Counted from the stretch's first letter, positions 10,733 to 23,272 are shown. The stretch: 64,000 nt of DNA from Nymphaea colorata (GCF_008831285.2 NC_045148.1:7135001-7199000), one strand, 5' to 3'. Translations and numbers: made by a program. The notes: generated by a model not told the origin, from the letters alone.

Positions 10733-12552
10733 CATGCATGGTGCATCCTGGTGGTACATGTAGCTCTTGCCACATAAAACGTGTATTATTCGAAAAAACG
10801 CATATAATACCCTAGAAATAAGTCAGTCATAAAAACTAGTAATTAGATGCATCTTTTTAAAAAAAATGCTAGAAAATAAAAAGACACAAAAAAAAATGTG
10901 TCTTATGTGTGTTTTTTCACGTTTTTTTGCATTTTTTAATATTTTTTATTTTTTTATAATTTTCAGGATTTATTAAATGTTTTAAACTTTTTTAAAAATT
11001 ATCGAGAATTTCTCGAGATATACAACTTTACGGTATTAAACCTAAAAAATTCCTCACCGTATAATATCCGTATACGATATATGTGACAATGCATATAACT
11101 AACTACCTCTCCAATCTAAGTCCCCTGTGTTCATGCCATAAGGGAGCAACAAACTAATCAGCAACAGTATTTGAGCCCGAGAGATAACTGGTATATGGAA
11201 ATAAAGGCCAAGGCCTAAATTAAAATGACTAAATCAAGTCAGATGTAACCTCAAATATTTGTTCTGACCACACTTTCCATTGTGAAGATACATCTAATTA
11301 AGTCATACCAGTTAACTCTTTCAAGCTCAAATCTAGCTACCATTCTGCTTTTAATTCATAATCTTCTTCCAGCAAACCCGTTCACAAGTTCCAATGGACC
11401 TTCTTTGTGGCTACTGATCGTTTTAAATTAAAAGCCTAATGGTGATTAACCAGTCTTAAGCAGCAGCAGCACCACCCATTTTGGTGCCAGAGTCTTCCAT
11501 TATCACCAACCTGTAGAGGCTTTTTGCGAATAGTAACATTACGTTACTGTCTGCATTTAACCTAAAAACCGGTTAGATTCAGTGGACACTTTAAAAAGTG
11601 TTCCACGAAAAGATGGGGAAAGGAGACGTGCAAATGCATAAAACAGTAGCAATGCTAGTTGTCTCCATTATCTTAACGGATTTGATTAACAGCTGATGAA
11701 GCATCTCCATTAAAGCAAACCCAGGAGTGGAATTCTTTTTTTTTTCTTTTTTTTAAATGCTCTGAAGAATTCCTTCTTTTGACTGAGTTGAAACAATTTC
11801 ACGTTAGAAGCCTCTTGTGAAATGCTAGATTCTGTCGCTCTGGTTAACATACCTGTGGTCCTTCCATTTAGAGGCAATGGATTTAAGCATAAGAAATATG
11901 CTGCATTTGATCCTCATTCTTTTGGCTTTTAACAATTATCAGTTGTCCATTTCTTTTCCTCGATCCCACTAGATAATATTGATTTCCAATTGATATGTAT
12001 CATCTTGAAGTCTAGTGGAAAGGATTAAATATGATGCTGAATTGTACATATATTCGTGTATATTGGCTTTGTATGGATATGGACTGTCACATATGGATAA
12101 TCCATTGGATCGTTTCACCGGATTCCAGCTCTGGATAGTTTGGTTGGCTACAAACAACCGAATTGGATCCTTGGCAGGACTAGGATAACATAGAAATAAC
12201 CTAAATGATTTAATTTTTCATAAGTGTGACGATGATCTTAGATTTCAATATATTTGATAAAGTGAATCTTGTGATTCTTGTAGTATATATAGATTTATAT
12301 CCAGATCCAAAATCTGACAAAAAAAATTAATATTACATCCTCCAAATACCATTTTCATTAAGTATTGAGAAATTATAGATAAACCCCTTTGTAAGCCTCG
12401 GCACCGGGTCTGGCCGCCATCAAGTACCCAGCACCTGGCTAGGCACAGGTTCGACCCAGGTATTGTAGCAGACCCAACGGGCTTTCTTATGTGGACCTTG
12501 ACACAGCCCAACAAAATAATGGGCCTGACTTGGGTAGTCAAAATGGTTTGTC

Positions 12553-12700
12553 ACCGTTGTCGGGGCTTCAAGGGGCATAGCGAAGCTGGTCAAGATAGGG
12601 TTTGTATAAAGACAAATCACTAGTTCGATTCTGGTGGGCGTTATGTTCATGTATCTTAAGATGGTAGTGTGCAACATTCAAGTTGAATGGTGCACCATTG
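12553..12700 (+). mobile_element. tRNA-derived SINE head, copy 1
   Basis: An A box tagcgaagctgg at 12578-12589 fits TRGCNNAGYNGG exactly. A B box agttcgattct at 12622-12632 fits GGTTCGANTCC with two changes. The A-to-B start distance is 44 bp, the same as in a nuclear tRNA gene. The surrounding sequence does not fold as a real tRNA (no acceptor stem found), so this is a tRNA-related SINE. It is followed by a segment ending gtatcttaagatggtagtgt that partly recurs at 59620. Confidence 0.6.
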
Positions 12701-12800
12701 TTATCGCTGATACCGATGCAGCTCAAAAACCCGAAGGTGGAAATGGGGGGCTTCGGGCCTCGTTTTGGGCGGTGGGATGATACTCAAATCTGGTGGGACA

Positions 12801-12802
<2 letters not shown>

Positions 12803-12858
<56 letters not shown>
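12803..12858. repeat. (TA)n microsatellite
   Basis: About 28 uninterrupted TA dinucleotides. Short open frames through it encode only Ile-Tyr repeats and are not genes. Confidence 0.95.
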
Positions 12859-12859
<1 letters not shown>

Positions 12860-12860
<1 letters not shown>

Positions 12861-14890
12861 TAAATATTTAAGGTTCATATATAAAAATAAAGAACTTTCA
12901 AGAGATTGGCATTGGCAACTACTCACACCAGTTAGCTACACCTCTACGTCAGACTGTCGCTCCTTGCGTCTAGCAATCATGTTTAGGCTGGGCCAGCCAA
13001 ATGCCCAGGCCTACTTAAGAGTCGTCAACAAAAAGTCTTACTCTATCATTTTCCTCACTCCTATTGCCTTTAGGAGAACAAAATAAGGGGAATTTTATTT
13101 TTTTTAGTTTCAGGATGGGCAAATAGATGAAATTTCAGCCGTTACAGTCTAAAACATTTTTAATGGTTATGGAATGCTCCTGGAGGTCCAATATGAACAA
13201 TTAGCTAGTACTTAATTTTCACTGCTATTGTTATGCTTCAAATTGACTCAATACAAGAGGTCATTAGACAGTGAAACACTAACACAGTGGCCAATTAATT
13301 TGTCTCAAATTCATAAAACATTGTTGTAGCATTTCATGAGTCTGCCTCAATTGTATTAATGTTCATATCGTCAAACACCAATAGGTGGGATATTTTTCAA
13401 CAAAAAAGAAGAAGTAATTTTTGTCTCTTGCTATGCCTGAAATCTTTATCTCACTCTCTTTCTGCTAAAGGTTTAATGTGTCCCCAAAATCTAGAAATCC
13501 CTCAACTTGATGAACATTAGTAGGTTGTAAATAAACTTTAAATGCCTTATTATCAGGTTCATAGACAGGTGGGGTTTCCATTGGGTGCATTCTCTAATAG
13601 TTTAATTCAGTGTTGAAACTTAGGTGAATTTGGGTCCAATTACATGGGGTAACCTTACTAGATCTGGATCACTTTCTCATGGTCAATTAAAAATTTGTTA
13701 ACCATATATTTATAAGTGCCCCATGAAAAAAAAAAAATTATTGCTCCATGATTGCTTGTTATGGAGATATTATTGGATAACAAAGAATGATACAGAGTCT
13801 AATGGAAGGAAGAAAGCATCTGTGGCATCACGACTAGATGTTTAAATTATTGATAAGAACATTTCTGGTGCCATGCATTGGCATTCTCAAAGAATACGAT
13901 CAAGGTCTCTATCCATGCCTTTATTCTCGTTGTAGCCTCAAATCGCATCTTAGCATAACTTGACATTCTAAAAGCAAAATGAAGGAACAAGGAAATCAAA
14001 TCAAATTATATATTTTAACTTGTATGTGGAACTCTGCCAACGACCCTTGCATATATGTGGTTCTTAGGAGAACTGTGAGATATCAATACTCTTGATAACC
14101 ACCACTAAGGGTGTGCAACAAGCCGGGTACCAGATGGGTAGTTAGGTACTGACCGGTGATCTACCGGGCTTGGCCTGGTCATTTGACACCTAGGCTGGCT
14201 GGAATTAGGTACTGGGGGCTCGACTCGACCCGATTATATATATATTTCTTGGCATGTGACACTAGCAATAGGCTCGCTTAAAAACTCCTCATGTATTGCG
14301 ATGACTTCCTTAGAAACCCTTCATGCCTTGTCGATGGCACCCCTAGAAACACTTAGCACATTGTTAAAGGTTTTGAGATTAAAATATGAAATATTAAGGG
14401 TTTCAAATATGAGAGGACATCGAGCCAAGTACCCGATAGGCATAAAGTTGGTGGTCGGGCTTCATCATGTGGTATAAATTAGAAATCAAGGGTCACTTTG
14501 AATGGGTGCGAAGACGAAGAGATGCATGTTGACAAGGTGCCGAGACAAAGGGACACAACTGTTGGACTCTTTAATGCATGTTCTCCAACATGCACCAGAA
14601 CAAACCCCTGCATGGGAAGGAATGAAGCAACATTTGAGGGTTGAAGCAGGCAATATTACAAAATGATGTAAAGCATGTGGTGGTAAATGTTTATTGAAGA
14701 GTAGAGAGGAAGAAGAAAATTGGGTTGTGGGTGGATACTGAAATCAAGCCTGATCCTTGACCATCCTTGACTGACATGGATTTGGCCATACAATTTATCA
14801 GCCAAGATAACCAGAAGTTTGCTTGTATTGTAAGCATTTAAGATGAGGTATGGGGATATGTTGGAAGTAATGGTGTCACCAGTGGCAAAG
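12860..14890. other. Intergenic, no gene seen
   Basis: AT-rich DNA. A block near 14105-14240 (gccgggtaccag, cgactcgacccg) is GC-rich and looks like a repeat fragment. No frame shows a recognisable domain. Confidence 0.5.
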
Positions 14891-14892
14891 AT

Positions 14893-15449
14893 TAGAGACA
14901 TCAATATATCTTATTTTAATCAGAAATCCGACCCAACCAATCTGAAAAAATCAGTTATGGAAAAAAAAATTAATATCCGATTAGGAAATCAGATCAGATT
15001 GGATTAGGATTTAAAAAATGACATTTGTTCGGATTTGGATATGGATTTAGATCATATTTATTTTTAAACAAATATCTTACATCTAATGCTCGTATATTTT
15101 GAAAATTGGCAAATTCTGTTCAAAATTCAGATTCAGATTTGAAAATAAATATAAAAATCGGATTCCAATTGTAAATTGGATTTCAGATTCAGATTTGAAT
15201 ATAGCTTTTCTTTATTGATATTCGAGTTGAAATTCGAATCTAACATGTGCTATATCATTGGGAAATGCACTACCTTTGCGTGCGGTTTGAACTATTGATT
15301 TACGTAATTAAAAGTAACCAATTAAGTTTACGACAAAACCTAAAAGTCGATCATTGAGCCAATTTGAGTACCTTTACGGGATAGACCTCAACAGAAAACT
15401 GAAGATTAAGGGTATATCCCATTTGAATCCGACCTGTTGACATCCCTAG
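14893..15449 (+). mobile_element. GATGTCAA-family MITE, copy 3, with inserted DNA
   Basis: Left end agagacatcaatatatc; right end gacctgttgacatccctag, its inverted counterpart. The interior matches copies 2 and 9, but about 165 bp (roughly 15245-15412) sit between the usual blocks near the right end and are absent from the other copies. This suggests a later insertion within the element. Confidence 0.6.
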
Positions 15450-16191
15450 TAGAGACACATGGGGCCTACTGTGCATGAGCACATGAAAATATTCATTAAA
15501 ACGCTCGCAATCACACTGTAAAATGACTCAAAATTTACATAGAGTACCCACATCAGATGCAAGCCTATGACTCAAGTGTCCTCCAGCCGAAAAATCCTGG
15601 CTCGATTATGGAATGATCGACCATGATCGACCTCATAGGATAGGAGAAGTTGAGATTGTCTTCTAGGTTTTGCATTTTCATTTTGTTGTTTTCCTTTGTT
15701 GCTTTCTTTTTCCGTTCTTCCGATTATATTCACTCTCTGGAATAGTGGTAGCAAAATCTTTCTCCTGGTAGTTTTGCAATAGAAGTTCTTCAACAAACAT
15801 ATCTTTTTATTAAATAAACTATGCAGATCAAATTCATAATTCCAAAGGCACAATTATATATCTTTATCCACCACGGCAATAACTTAAACTTTGACCTTAT
15901 ATTGGTGAGGGAAACTGGAGGATTAAAGAAAAAAGAGGTTCGAAGAAGGCTTATCTTCGTAACACGAAAATACAAAGGAATCCAAATTTTGAGAGAAAAT
16001 CTAAAAGAGCCTACTGGGTAAAAAAAAAAATTAATTTTTGATATAAAATGAGTAAATTCATTTCAAGGGGACAGATTGAACTCAATACAATTAGTAACAA
16101 ACATGCATCCAATTTTTTAAGAAACATTAACATCCGCTCTGACTGTAGTAAGCCAATTAATAGAACCAGCATAAATTTTAAAATTCTATAA

Positions 16192-16401
16192 GGCTGTGTT
16201 TGTTTCGCCTTAGATCCATGGTGATCTGAGATCTCTAGGATTTTAAATTCATGGATTTAAGTTCAGACCTCTCCCCATCGAACCTAAAAGCTAAAAAATC
16301 ATGGTTTTATGGATTTCAAATCCAAAACAAACTGAGAATCTCTCAAAATTTACCTTTTTATGCAGTTTCGGATTTAAGATCAGAGGCTATCAAACGCAAC
16401 C
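16192..16401. mobile_element. Tourist-like MITE (PIF/Harbinger type), TAA target duplication
   Basis: 210 bp with terminal inverted repeats GGCTGTGTTTG at the left and CAAACGCAACC at the right (inverted GGTTGCGTTTG), flanked on both sides by TAA (16189-16191 and 16402-16404). A 3-bp TWA duplication and a GGN-rich end with GTTTG are hallmarks of PIF/Harbinger-derived Tourist elements. Inner inverted blocks (cttagatcc near the left, ggatttaagatc near the right) extend the symmetry. Short open frames inside are not genes. Confidence 0.75.
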
Positions 16402-16614
16402 TAAGTTCAGGGACGCCTGTGCCATTCCTAAACGAACACAACTCCAGAGAACACTAGTAATCCTTGTTTTGAACAGAGAAGGACCTCCTAATTAAGGACA
16501 AATAAAAAATGTAAAAATATAGTTTCTAAAATACCAAACCACCCCTTATATTGCCTCGGATGCGACGTCAATTTAAAAGACCAAAACACCCCTCATGCAG
16601 TCTCCTGTATGGGG

Positions 16615-16690
16615 TTAATAAGGTGTTTGGCGCACTCTCAAGTGGTAAAGGGGAACCTATCATGTCATTCGAACTCTCAATCCTCCATCA
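16615..16690 (+). mobile_element. Possible tRNA-derived SINE head
   Basis: tggcgcactctcaagtggta (16628-16647) resembles a tRNA-like A box with a small insertion, and cattcgaactc (about 16667-16677) resembles a B box. Weaker than the heads at 12578 and 19431. Confidence 0.3.
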
Positions 16691-17906
16691 ACTTTTGTAG
16701 TTTTTGCCTGTAAAATCAGATTAAAGAGAACTCGGTGGCGCTCACAATCACAAACAAATGGGGTTTTGTCGAGCGCCGCGGCTTTTCTAGATCAATCATT
16801 CATAAAATTGTAAGAATCTCATGATTGAAACCAACAAAAGTTGTTCATTCTAATGTGTCCATGGGTCCTCCAATAATTTGCCTCAGCTAACAACAAGCTC
16901 GAAAGCGCGTGCGGTGGGGCTTAGAAAATTAATTCTTGGTCTGATAATCGAGACAAGTTATCTCACCGATTAGTCTTCAGAGTACCTCACACGTAACTGA
17001 TGTAGAAGAGTAACCAATAAGCCAGCCGCATACAATGGCGTCCACGGTTCATAATGAGGCACGTACTTAATAACTTCTTTATCCAAATACACTTGAATCA
17101 AAGTTGATGGAGAACGATTGATGCTTTTGGATTTGTGATATCTGAAGTTGATGACAAGAGAACTAGGGATAACCTCTTCTCTTTTCCTTCTCTACAGAGG
17201 GGAATATGATAAGACTTTGATAATTAATAAAACCCTTGAAGTTCTTTGGGCTGCAGAGAGTGATGTAACTTGACAGAGATGGATGTGACAGGACTCTAGC
17301 TTTCTAAGTTGGGTTGTCACCTCAATCTTGGTCACATTCACAAGTTGCCCTACCAATATAAAGGAAAAAACACTGCAGTGGGGGGCCTACACGCACCCCT
17401 TGAATGTTTCTTTATTTTTTCATATTAATATGAGTGATTTTTTCATATAAAAAAATCCATAAATGAGCACTGCTAAAAAAGAAAAAATCCTCGCTCTGCC
17501 ATCCTTGTTCAAAACATAGCCCTCATACAATTACTATTAAAAACTCAATGGAACCAAACGGCTTAGACAGTGGCAAAGCTACACAATATGTTTGGAAGGA
17601 GCACTCATTCACATATTACTATATTCAAAGGGCCATTACGTATATAAAAAAACAAATAATTGAAAATATCAATGTAAAAGCAAGGAAACATTGAAGGGCC
17701 TGGTGTAGGCACTTTCCCACACCAGCCCGTGTGTGGCTCTGCCTCGCTTATAAACATACAAGCTGAGAAAATGCACCCAAAATTGTGATTCTTAGATTTA
17801 TCTTTCTTTTTTTGAGAGATTTTTCGCCATATGTGTGGGCGTGTGGATGTTTGCATCTCTATGCCTGTGTGTCTTTGTGCTGACGTGCATGCAACTAGCG
17901 GTTGGG

Positions 17907-17909
<3 letters not shown>

Positions 17910-17944
<35 letters not shown>

Positions 17945-18072
17945 TCAAAAAATGTCCAAAAAAACTCAAAAAAGGTGCATGTCTCAAATAGGGTCATTTT
18001 GTAACATTCAAAAATGTCCAAAAAAACTCAAAAAAGGTGCATGTCTCAAATAGGGTCATTTTGTAACATTCA
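17910..18072. repeat. (TA)n tract followed by a near-perfect 62-bp tandem duplication
   Basis: A (TA)n tract (17910-17941) is followed by two copies of a 62-bp unit, about 17943-18004 and 18005-18066; the anchor ggtgcatgtctcaaatag starts at 17974 and again at 18036. The copies differ only by an A in a homopolymer, so the duplication is recent. The unit is non-coding. Confidence 0.85.
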
Positions 18073-18396
18073 CTTTTTTTATTTTTTTCAAGTTGAAACA
18101 AACACCACACATTATGTGCATCACCCAACCCCAACATCTAAATCCACATGCATGTGCATGCGTCCATGTCATGGGGCTCAGGTGTTCATATGGCTACATT
18201 CATGCATGTAAACAAAATGCCTAAAGTAAAATCATCTGAGTTCAATATTTTTGGTTCAGATCTGCAAATAGGGCTCGGGTCATTTTGGGAGTATCCCAAG
18301 AATCAGTTTCAAAGATTGGGTTGGATTCATGAAACACTATTCATAAACCTAACTCGATCTTTGGAATTTACTCGTATAGTGTCCATGCTACCAAGG

Positions 18397-18513
18397 GTAC
18401 GTTTGGCAAATGAAACAATATGTAACCGCTCCATGAATATGACCCAAAGTTGGGGCAATTTCATGAAACACCTTGAAAAAGTATTGTACAAATCTGCCTC
18501 AACTTTTGGGTCC
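18397..18513. mobile_element. Truncated left half of the same MITE family
   Basis: gggtacgtttggcaaatgaaacaatatgtaac (18397 on) matches the left arm of the complete element at 18517. The segment includes a gacccaaagttggggc block resembling the interior of the next copy. No right terminus precedes 18514. Confidence 0.5.
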
Positions 18514-18516
18514 TTA

Positions 18517-18680
18517 GGGCCCATTTGGTAAATGGAACAACATGTAACAGTTTCATTAATCTGTCCCAAAAGTTGAGACAGATTTATAAAATATTTTTTA
18601 AGGTGCATCATGAATATGTCTCAATCTTTAAGCCATATTCACATAACAGTTACATACTATTTTATTTGTCAAACGGACCC
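18517..18680. mobile_element. Tourist-like MITE with long inverted ends, TTA target duplication
   Basis: 164 bp. The left end GGGCCCATTTGGTAAAT continues to catgtaac. The right end runs gttacat to ATTTGTCAAACGGACCC, so about 34 bp at each end are inverted copies. TTA flanks both sides (18514-18516 and 18681-18683), as expected for PIF/Harbinger. A second, left-end-only copy (gggtacgtttggcaaatg) lies at 18397, directly upstream. Confidence 0.75.
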
Positions 18681-18945
18681 TTAATGTCATCAAGGTAACC
18701 TAATTATTTATTTTAGTTAACATAAATGTACACATTTAAATTGTAACAAGGAGCATGCTATCCAGAATTTTCACTGGGGCCAAGTGAAAATTTTGTCAAA
18801 TTTTCTATGGTAATTTTTTTTTTCCAAAACTCATGGCCCCTATAGAACCCTCTGGCTCTGCCCCAATTATAATGGTCCTTTATGAGATTGTCCTGATGAA
18901 AATAATGAAGGGCTACTAATACAAAGTGAGATGGTTCTGCTGGTG

Positions 18946-19100
18946 GCAGAGCCAAAAATTTCAGGGGGAGGGGCATACAACAAGCAAACTTGAGTCTTGG
19001 GAGCAACTCCTATGGCTGGACCCAAGTCCACTCCTCATTGAAATTAAACCTACAGGCCAATGTGGGCGACAGCCCACATGGTCTATATCTCGCTTTGCCG
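18946..19100. mobile_element. Short dispersed element, GGCGGAGCC family
   Basis: Starts with ggtggcagagccaaaaat and contains ggccaatgtgggcgacagcccacatgg. The tgtgggc..gcccaca palindrome also occurs at 28576-28593 and in part at 9690. Confidence 0.5.
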
Positions 19101-19424
19101 GGCATTTCGCCCCTTAGTAGCTGTATGATGTGATCTCTAGTTTAGAGGAGAGGGGGAAGGTAGTTTTGTCTTGTGATTGCATGATTATAGCGATTCACAT
19201 GGCAATATCATCAAATGATACAAACTTCAGGGACTAGATCAAGTGATGTGCTAAATCGCTGTCTCCAACTGATCAAGAGGCACTTAATGAAGCATCATAT
19301 ATGTGGTAGGTGCCCATGCTTAAATTGAACATTGGTGTGAAGAAAACAATGAAAGGAAGAGGACTTATGTTGTACAAAACCGTATCAGTTTTCGACTTTG
19401 GTCCAGAGGCCGAGCCACATATTG

Positions 19425-19495
19425 GTTGGTGTGCATAGCTGGTCGAACCGTTGACCCGTAGAAGGTCAGTCATTGGTTAGATTCTCATGAGCATC
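19425..19495 (+). mobile_element. tRNA-derived SINE head, copy 2
   Basis: An A-box-like gtgcatagctgg at 19431-19442 and a B-box-like ggttagattct at 19475-19485. Their starts are 44 bp apart, identical to copy 1 at 12578/12622. No acceptor stem is visible, so it is not a functional tRNA gene. Confidence 0.5.
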
Positions 19496-20009
19496 AACTC
19501 TCTCTGCAAGCCAATCTTGCTGCAGACCTGACGACAAGGGGAAAAAAAGAGTAGCCTTGACTTCTCTTTCCTCACCAAATCCTTACATATTTTTATCGGA
19601 TCCGATAGGAAGCAATGGCTTTAAAGATTATTGGCCAACGGCACGTTGGGATCGAACTTTATATGAGGTATCAATTAATTATTTAATTCTGCTGCAAATT
19701 AGACAGGTGTCAGCATCTGATTGGTCACAATAATTTATCCCATACTTAATTTGCAAAAAAAAAGTTGATTGAACTGATGCAACTTAGGTGTAGCAGGTGA
19801 GAGACTCACAAGGAATCAAATGTTGGCACACTTCTACACACTCTCTCTTACTTATTTTTCAGTATTTCACTTGCAGGATTGTAGATTTCTTTCTTTAAGG
19901 GAATTCCCCTAGGGCTAGGGGAGGTAGGTGGTTGGTTGGAAGGTACACCTCAAGCTCACCATGATTGGCCCTCATAATGTTGGTTTCATGGTGTGTGATA
20001 TACATTATT

Positions 20010-20010
20010 T

Positions 20011-20050
<40 letters not shown>

Positions 20051-20052
20051 TT
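20010..20052. repeat. (TA)n microsatellite
   Basis: TA dinucleotides with a single TG interruption near 20031. Confidence 0.9.
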
Positions 20053-22250
20053 GCAACAGAGAGTACATTATTTTATTGGATGATAATTGACCTAAAGAAA
20101 CAAGAGCATAGGTAGCATCAGCCACAATACCAACGCCTACAATAATGTCATAGTTGCATGTATTACAATATTATTTTAGTAGTCTGGTTCGGTTGCATTT
20201 TTAATTTGGCTGCCAACCAAGCTCTTGATTTATAAATTTTCCAATATATAGTTTGGGAATCTAAAAAATCTAAGGAAAGATGTATCATAAAACATGTAAT
20301 CCATAAGTAAAAAATCAAGAATTTCATAGATTGGGGTTTGATAACTGGGAAGTTGGTCAAGCATGTATAAGCTGGTTGCGTTTTAGCTTGGTCGTATAGA
20401 TCATATGGCAGATTTTTTCTCAATTTTTTTCATAGATGACATGTCCTTTATATTAAGTCACATTGGCATGGGTTTGTTTGGAAGATGGATATAATAATAC
20501 CGGTAAGGACACACCAACTTTAGAAAAAATAAGTATGGGATTAAGAGTAAGTAAGAGGATCATCTCTATCAAGGGCCGACTTTTTCAAGCCTTATCCGGC
20601 CCGCGCGGCGCCGAAAGTTTCCCCAAAGCCTTCGGCCAGTCCGACTCTCTCACTAGTTAGTGGAAGCGTTCATCGATCTTTTAAGGACTGTAGACTAGAC
20701 GAGAAGTGCAAAGCACTCGGCACACTATCACCCAGGTTTATTCCATTGTAAACCATCGGCAAACCGTGGTCATGAGGCCCTGTCAGAATTTCGGCATTCC
20801 TCCATGTGTATATCTACTTTCATATGAAATCTGGGGGGGTAGACTTTCCTGGGGAGGAAGTCCTCAGTCAAAGCTAGTTGACGACTAAATGTCATTAAGT
20901 AAGGCGGCCGACCATCACCCTACTCGACAATGAGCATTCACTTGCTCACCCCCATGTGACTCTAGGTGGTTGTGAAACGCAACATATGCATTCACTGGGA
21001 AAATTGCCTCTAACCCACGTGCACCCATTGTGCCACTAAACACTACCAGAAACTCATTTGATTCCTCAACGACAGACTTGCAATTTCAAAAGGACTGATG
21101 ACCATGATAGATTGAATCTCATATACTTTCCAAGCTATGCCTAAGCTGGGCATATCTTCTACTTGGCCAATACTTTCCAAGCTTCAGATTGAATCTCTGC
21201 ATATCTTCTACGGGCTTGGCCCAAGCTATGCCTCCACAATAGGCCGGCAACAATGTCATTCCATCGTTTTTAAGACGACCTCCTCCTTCCCTTCCCTTCC
21301 CTAATTTGGGGTTGAAAGTTGTATTCGTGTTTGAGTTGGTGTTTGGCGCTGATGCATCATTTCCATTTCCTCTTCATTGACACAAGAGACCGCTCATCCC
21401 ACCCGAACCAGGGACCAACCGCCTACTAGCCGGTGAGTTGAACCCGCGCAACAAAGAATGCAAGTATGTCATTATATGTAAGCTTTCATGACATTATATT
21501 TAAAAATTACATGTGCCCACATCAGATCTGGGCTGGTGACTCGAGCACCTCTCAATCCAAAAGTCCTTGACTCTCCTACTTGTCAACTTTCTCATTTAAA
21601 TAATTCGATGAAGCCATCTAATCAATCAGCCTCGTAAACGGACCTCAATTTTTGTTAATTACATATGCATACCCACTTTCATTGTTCCCAAAAGATGACA
21701 CTTTTGTGCAAAATGAAAGAAAGATTAAATTGCCCTTATTGATTTTAATTTTTGTCCAAAAATAGGTAAGAAAATTAAGTTTGACAGAAAGCAAGATAAG
21801 CAGGCAGTCTACTGTAGGAAAAGAAACCTTTGACATTTTCATATTTATTTAATACAATAACATGGCTACATATGTAGCTACAAATTCTTATAGAAATTGT
21901 AAAATCAATGCATTCATAAATCATTGCTCCAAAATTAATGCACTCCTACACCTTTAGACATGCTCGAACATTGACCAAGTTTGTTTCAGAAAATTATTCT
22001 GCGCAAAATATTTACTGCAGGTGAAGTCATCTTTCTAGGAAGAAAACGCAAAGAAAAGGGTAGTTGATGTGGGAAAAAAAAATTAGTAATCTTCTTATCG
22101 AGTGTTTGTACGTGGTTTGATTTAATTAGCATTAAAATTATGTCACATCGATCCTTGCATGTGGGTCTCATGGAGACCCAAGGACACTTTCATCAATGCA
22201 GGCTATCCTATCTACTTTTTTCTTCTTCATCAACTGTCGTAGATATTGTT

Positions 22251-22253
<3 letters not shown>

Positions 22254-22297
<44 letters not shown>
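22254..22297. repeat. (TA)n microsatellite
   Basis: Uninterrupted TA dinucleotides. Confidence 0.9.
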
Positions 22298-22300
<3 letters not shown>

Positions 22301-22439
22301 ACCCTTTATACGAAAATGGCCAAGTAGAAAGTATGTTCAATGAGTTTAAACTATTAGGTTTGTATGGATAGGCGATCATTTCAAGTTTTATAGGTGTCAA
22401 TACGTTTGCTTTTTTACCTGTGCATGTCATAAATTTTTA

Positions 22440-22625
22440 GATTTTAATGTTTTAACAAACAGGGCAAAACCATAAATTTTTCGAATTAAAGTTTTACATT
22501 TTGACTAAAGCCGAAATATCATTTTCTAAAAATTTTATATAAAACAAGTAAATTTTTTAAAAAAAAAAAAACTTGAGATAGGTTGACAATCCAAGCAAAC
22601 CCTACCTTGGCTTCGCCCCTTCCTA
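22440..22625. mobile_element. Dispersed element, GGCGGAGCC family
   Basis: Ends in ttggcttcgccccttcc and contains the inverted version of the A/T-rich body seen at 9180-9330 (tatataaaacaagtaaatttt). The left end is worn. Confidence 0.45.
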
Positions 22626-23104
22626 CAAGTGACTAAGTCTCTTAACTTTAAAAAAATAGTTTTCTCAAATAAAATGAAAACTATATATATATTTGTAAAC
22701 ATGTATCTTTTGTGCCTCAAGTGTACCTCAAGTGTAGTAAGATCGCTCTTGTTTGCAAAAAAATTGTTTAATATTAAATATTGTTGGATAACTAAAAATT
22801 AAATTCTATTTAGTATGCAGTGTTTGATTTGATGTTAATAACAATTTATAATGTTTTCAATAAAAAAAAATATTCATCTGACAACTTCGAATGTGTGCAT
22901 GTGCAATTGGCTCTTAATTAATTAAATGCCTTAATGATGATGCTCCCTCTTTGTCTTCCAACCATTTCTTAATTGCAATTGGCTTAATCATAATCCCAAG
23001 CAAACCAAGGAGGGAGTTTTATTCCATGCAATGATTGGAAATGACAGAACTGCCCCACCCTCAAACCCTGGCCCACCACCCTCCTCTTTGTGGTGGGACC
23101 CGGC

Positions 23105-23272
23105 GTCAACGAATGGCCGCGTGACGCGTGTTGAGCACACGTGAAGTGGGGCCCAATTTGGTGGATGAACAGAGAGGGGTGGGCCCTGCAGTGGCAATGG
23201 ACTTGCCTTTGATTGAAATGAGGAGAAATGCGTCGGAAATGAAATGAGATGAAGCCGGCACTGCTGTATAAA
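23105..23272 (+). promoter_or_regulatory. S40 gene promoter: TATA box, G-box, CGCGT and W-box cores
   Basis: A TATAAA at 23267-23272 sits about 100 bp upstream of the S40 start codon. Upstream are a palindromic CACGTG at 23138-23143 (G-box, bZIP/bHLH/NAC-related), ACGCGT at 23124-23129 (the CGCGT core bound by CAMTA factors) and gtcaa at 23105-23109 (TTGAC W-box core on the opposite strand, WRKY). These are known binding cores. Their use here in abscisic-acid or senescence control is inference, but it fits the gene family. Confidence 0.55.

Larger units (their letters stand above)
8453..12400. other. Intergenic, repeat-rich, no gene seen
   Basis: Contains three elements of the GGCGGAGCC family (9144, 9668, 10527) and AT-rich filler. 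A 119-codon open frame on the minus strand at 9893-10252 runs through the right half of the 9668 repeat into GC-richer flanking DNA and has no recognised domain. A CACTACAAGAA motif at 8687 resembles a CACTA transposon end but has no partner nearby. Confidence 0.5.
15450..23000. other. Intergenic, dispersed repeats and microsatellites
   Basis: No supportable protein gene. Contents listed separately: two Tourist-like MITEs, a 62-bp tandem duplication, (TA)n tracts, tRNA-like SINE heads and GGCGGAGCC-family pieces (17380-17505, 18770-18870, 18946-19100, 22440-22625). 20560-21060 is GC-richer and low in repeats. It ends at a cactaccagaaac motif (21050) that resembles a CACTA transposon terminus, but no matching opposite end was found. 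Confidence 0.5.

Noticed and set aside
21050-21070. CACTACCAGAAAC, resembling a CACTA transposon end
   Set aside because: No inverted partner, target duplication or transposase found in the window; a similar lone motif occurs at 8687.
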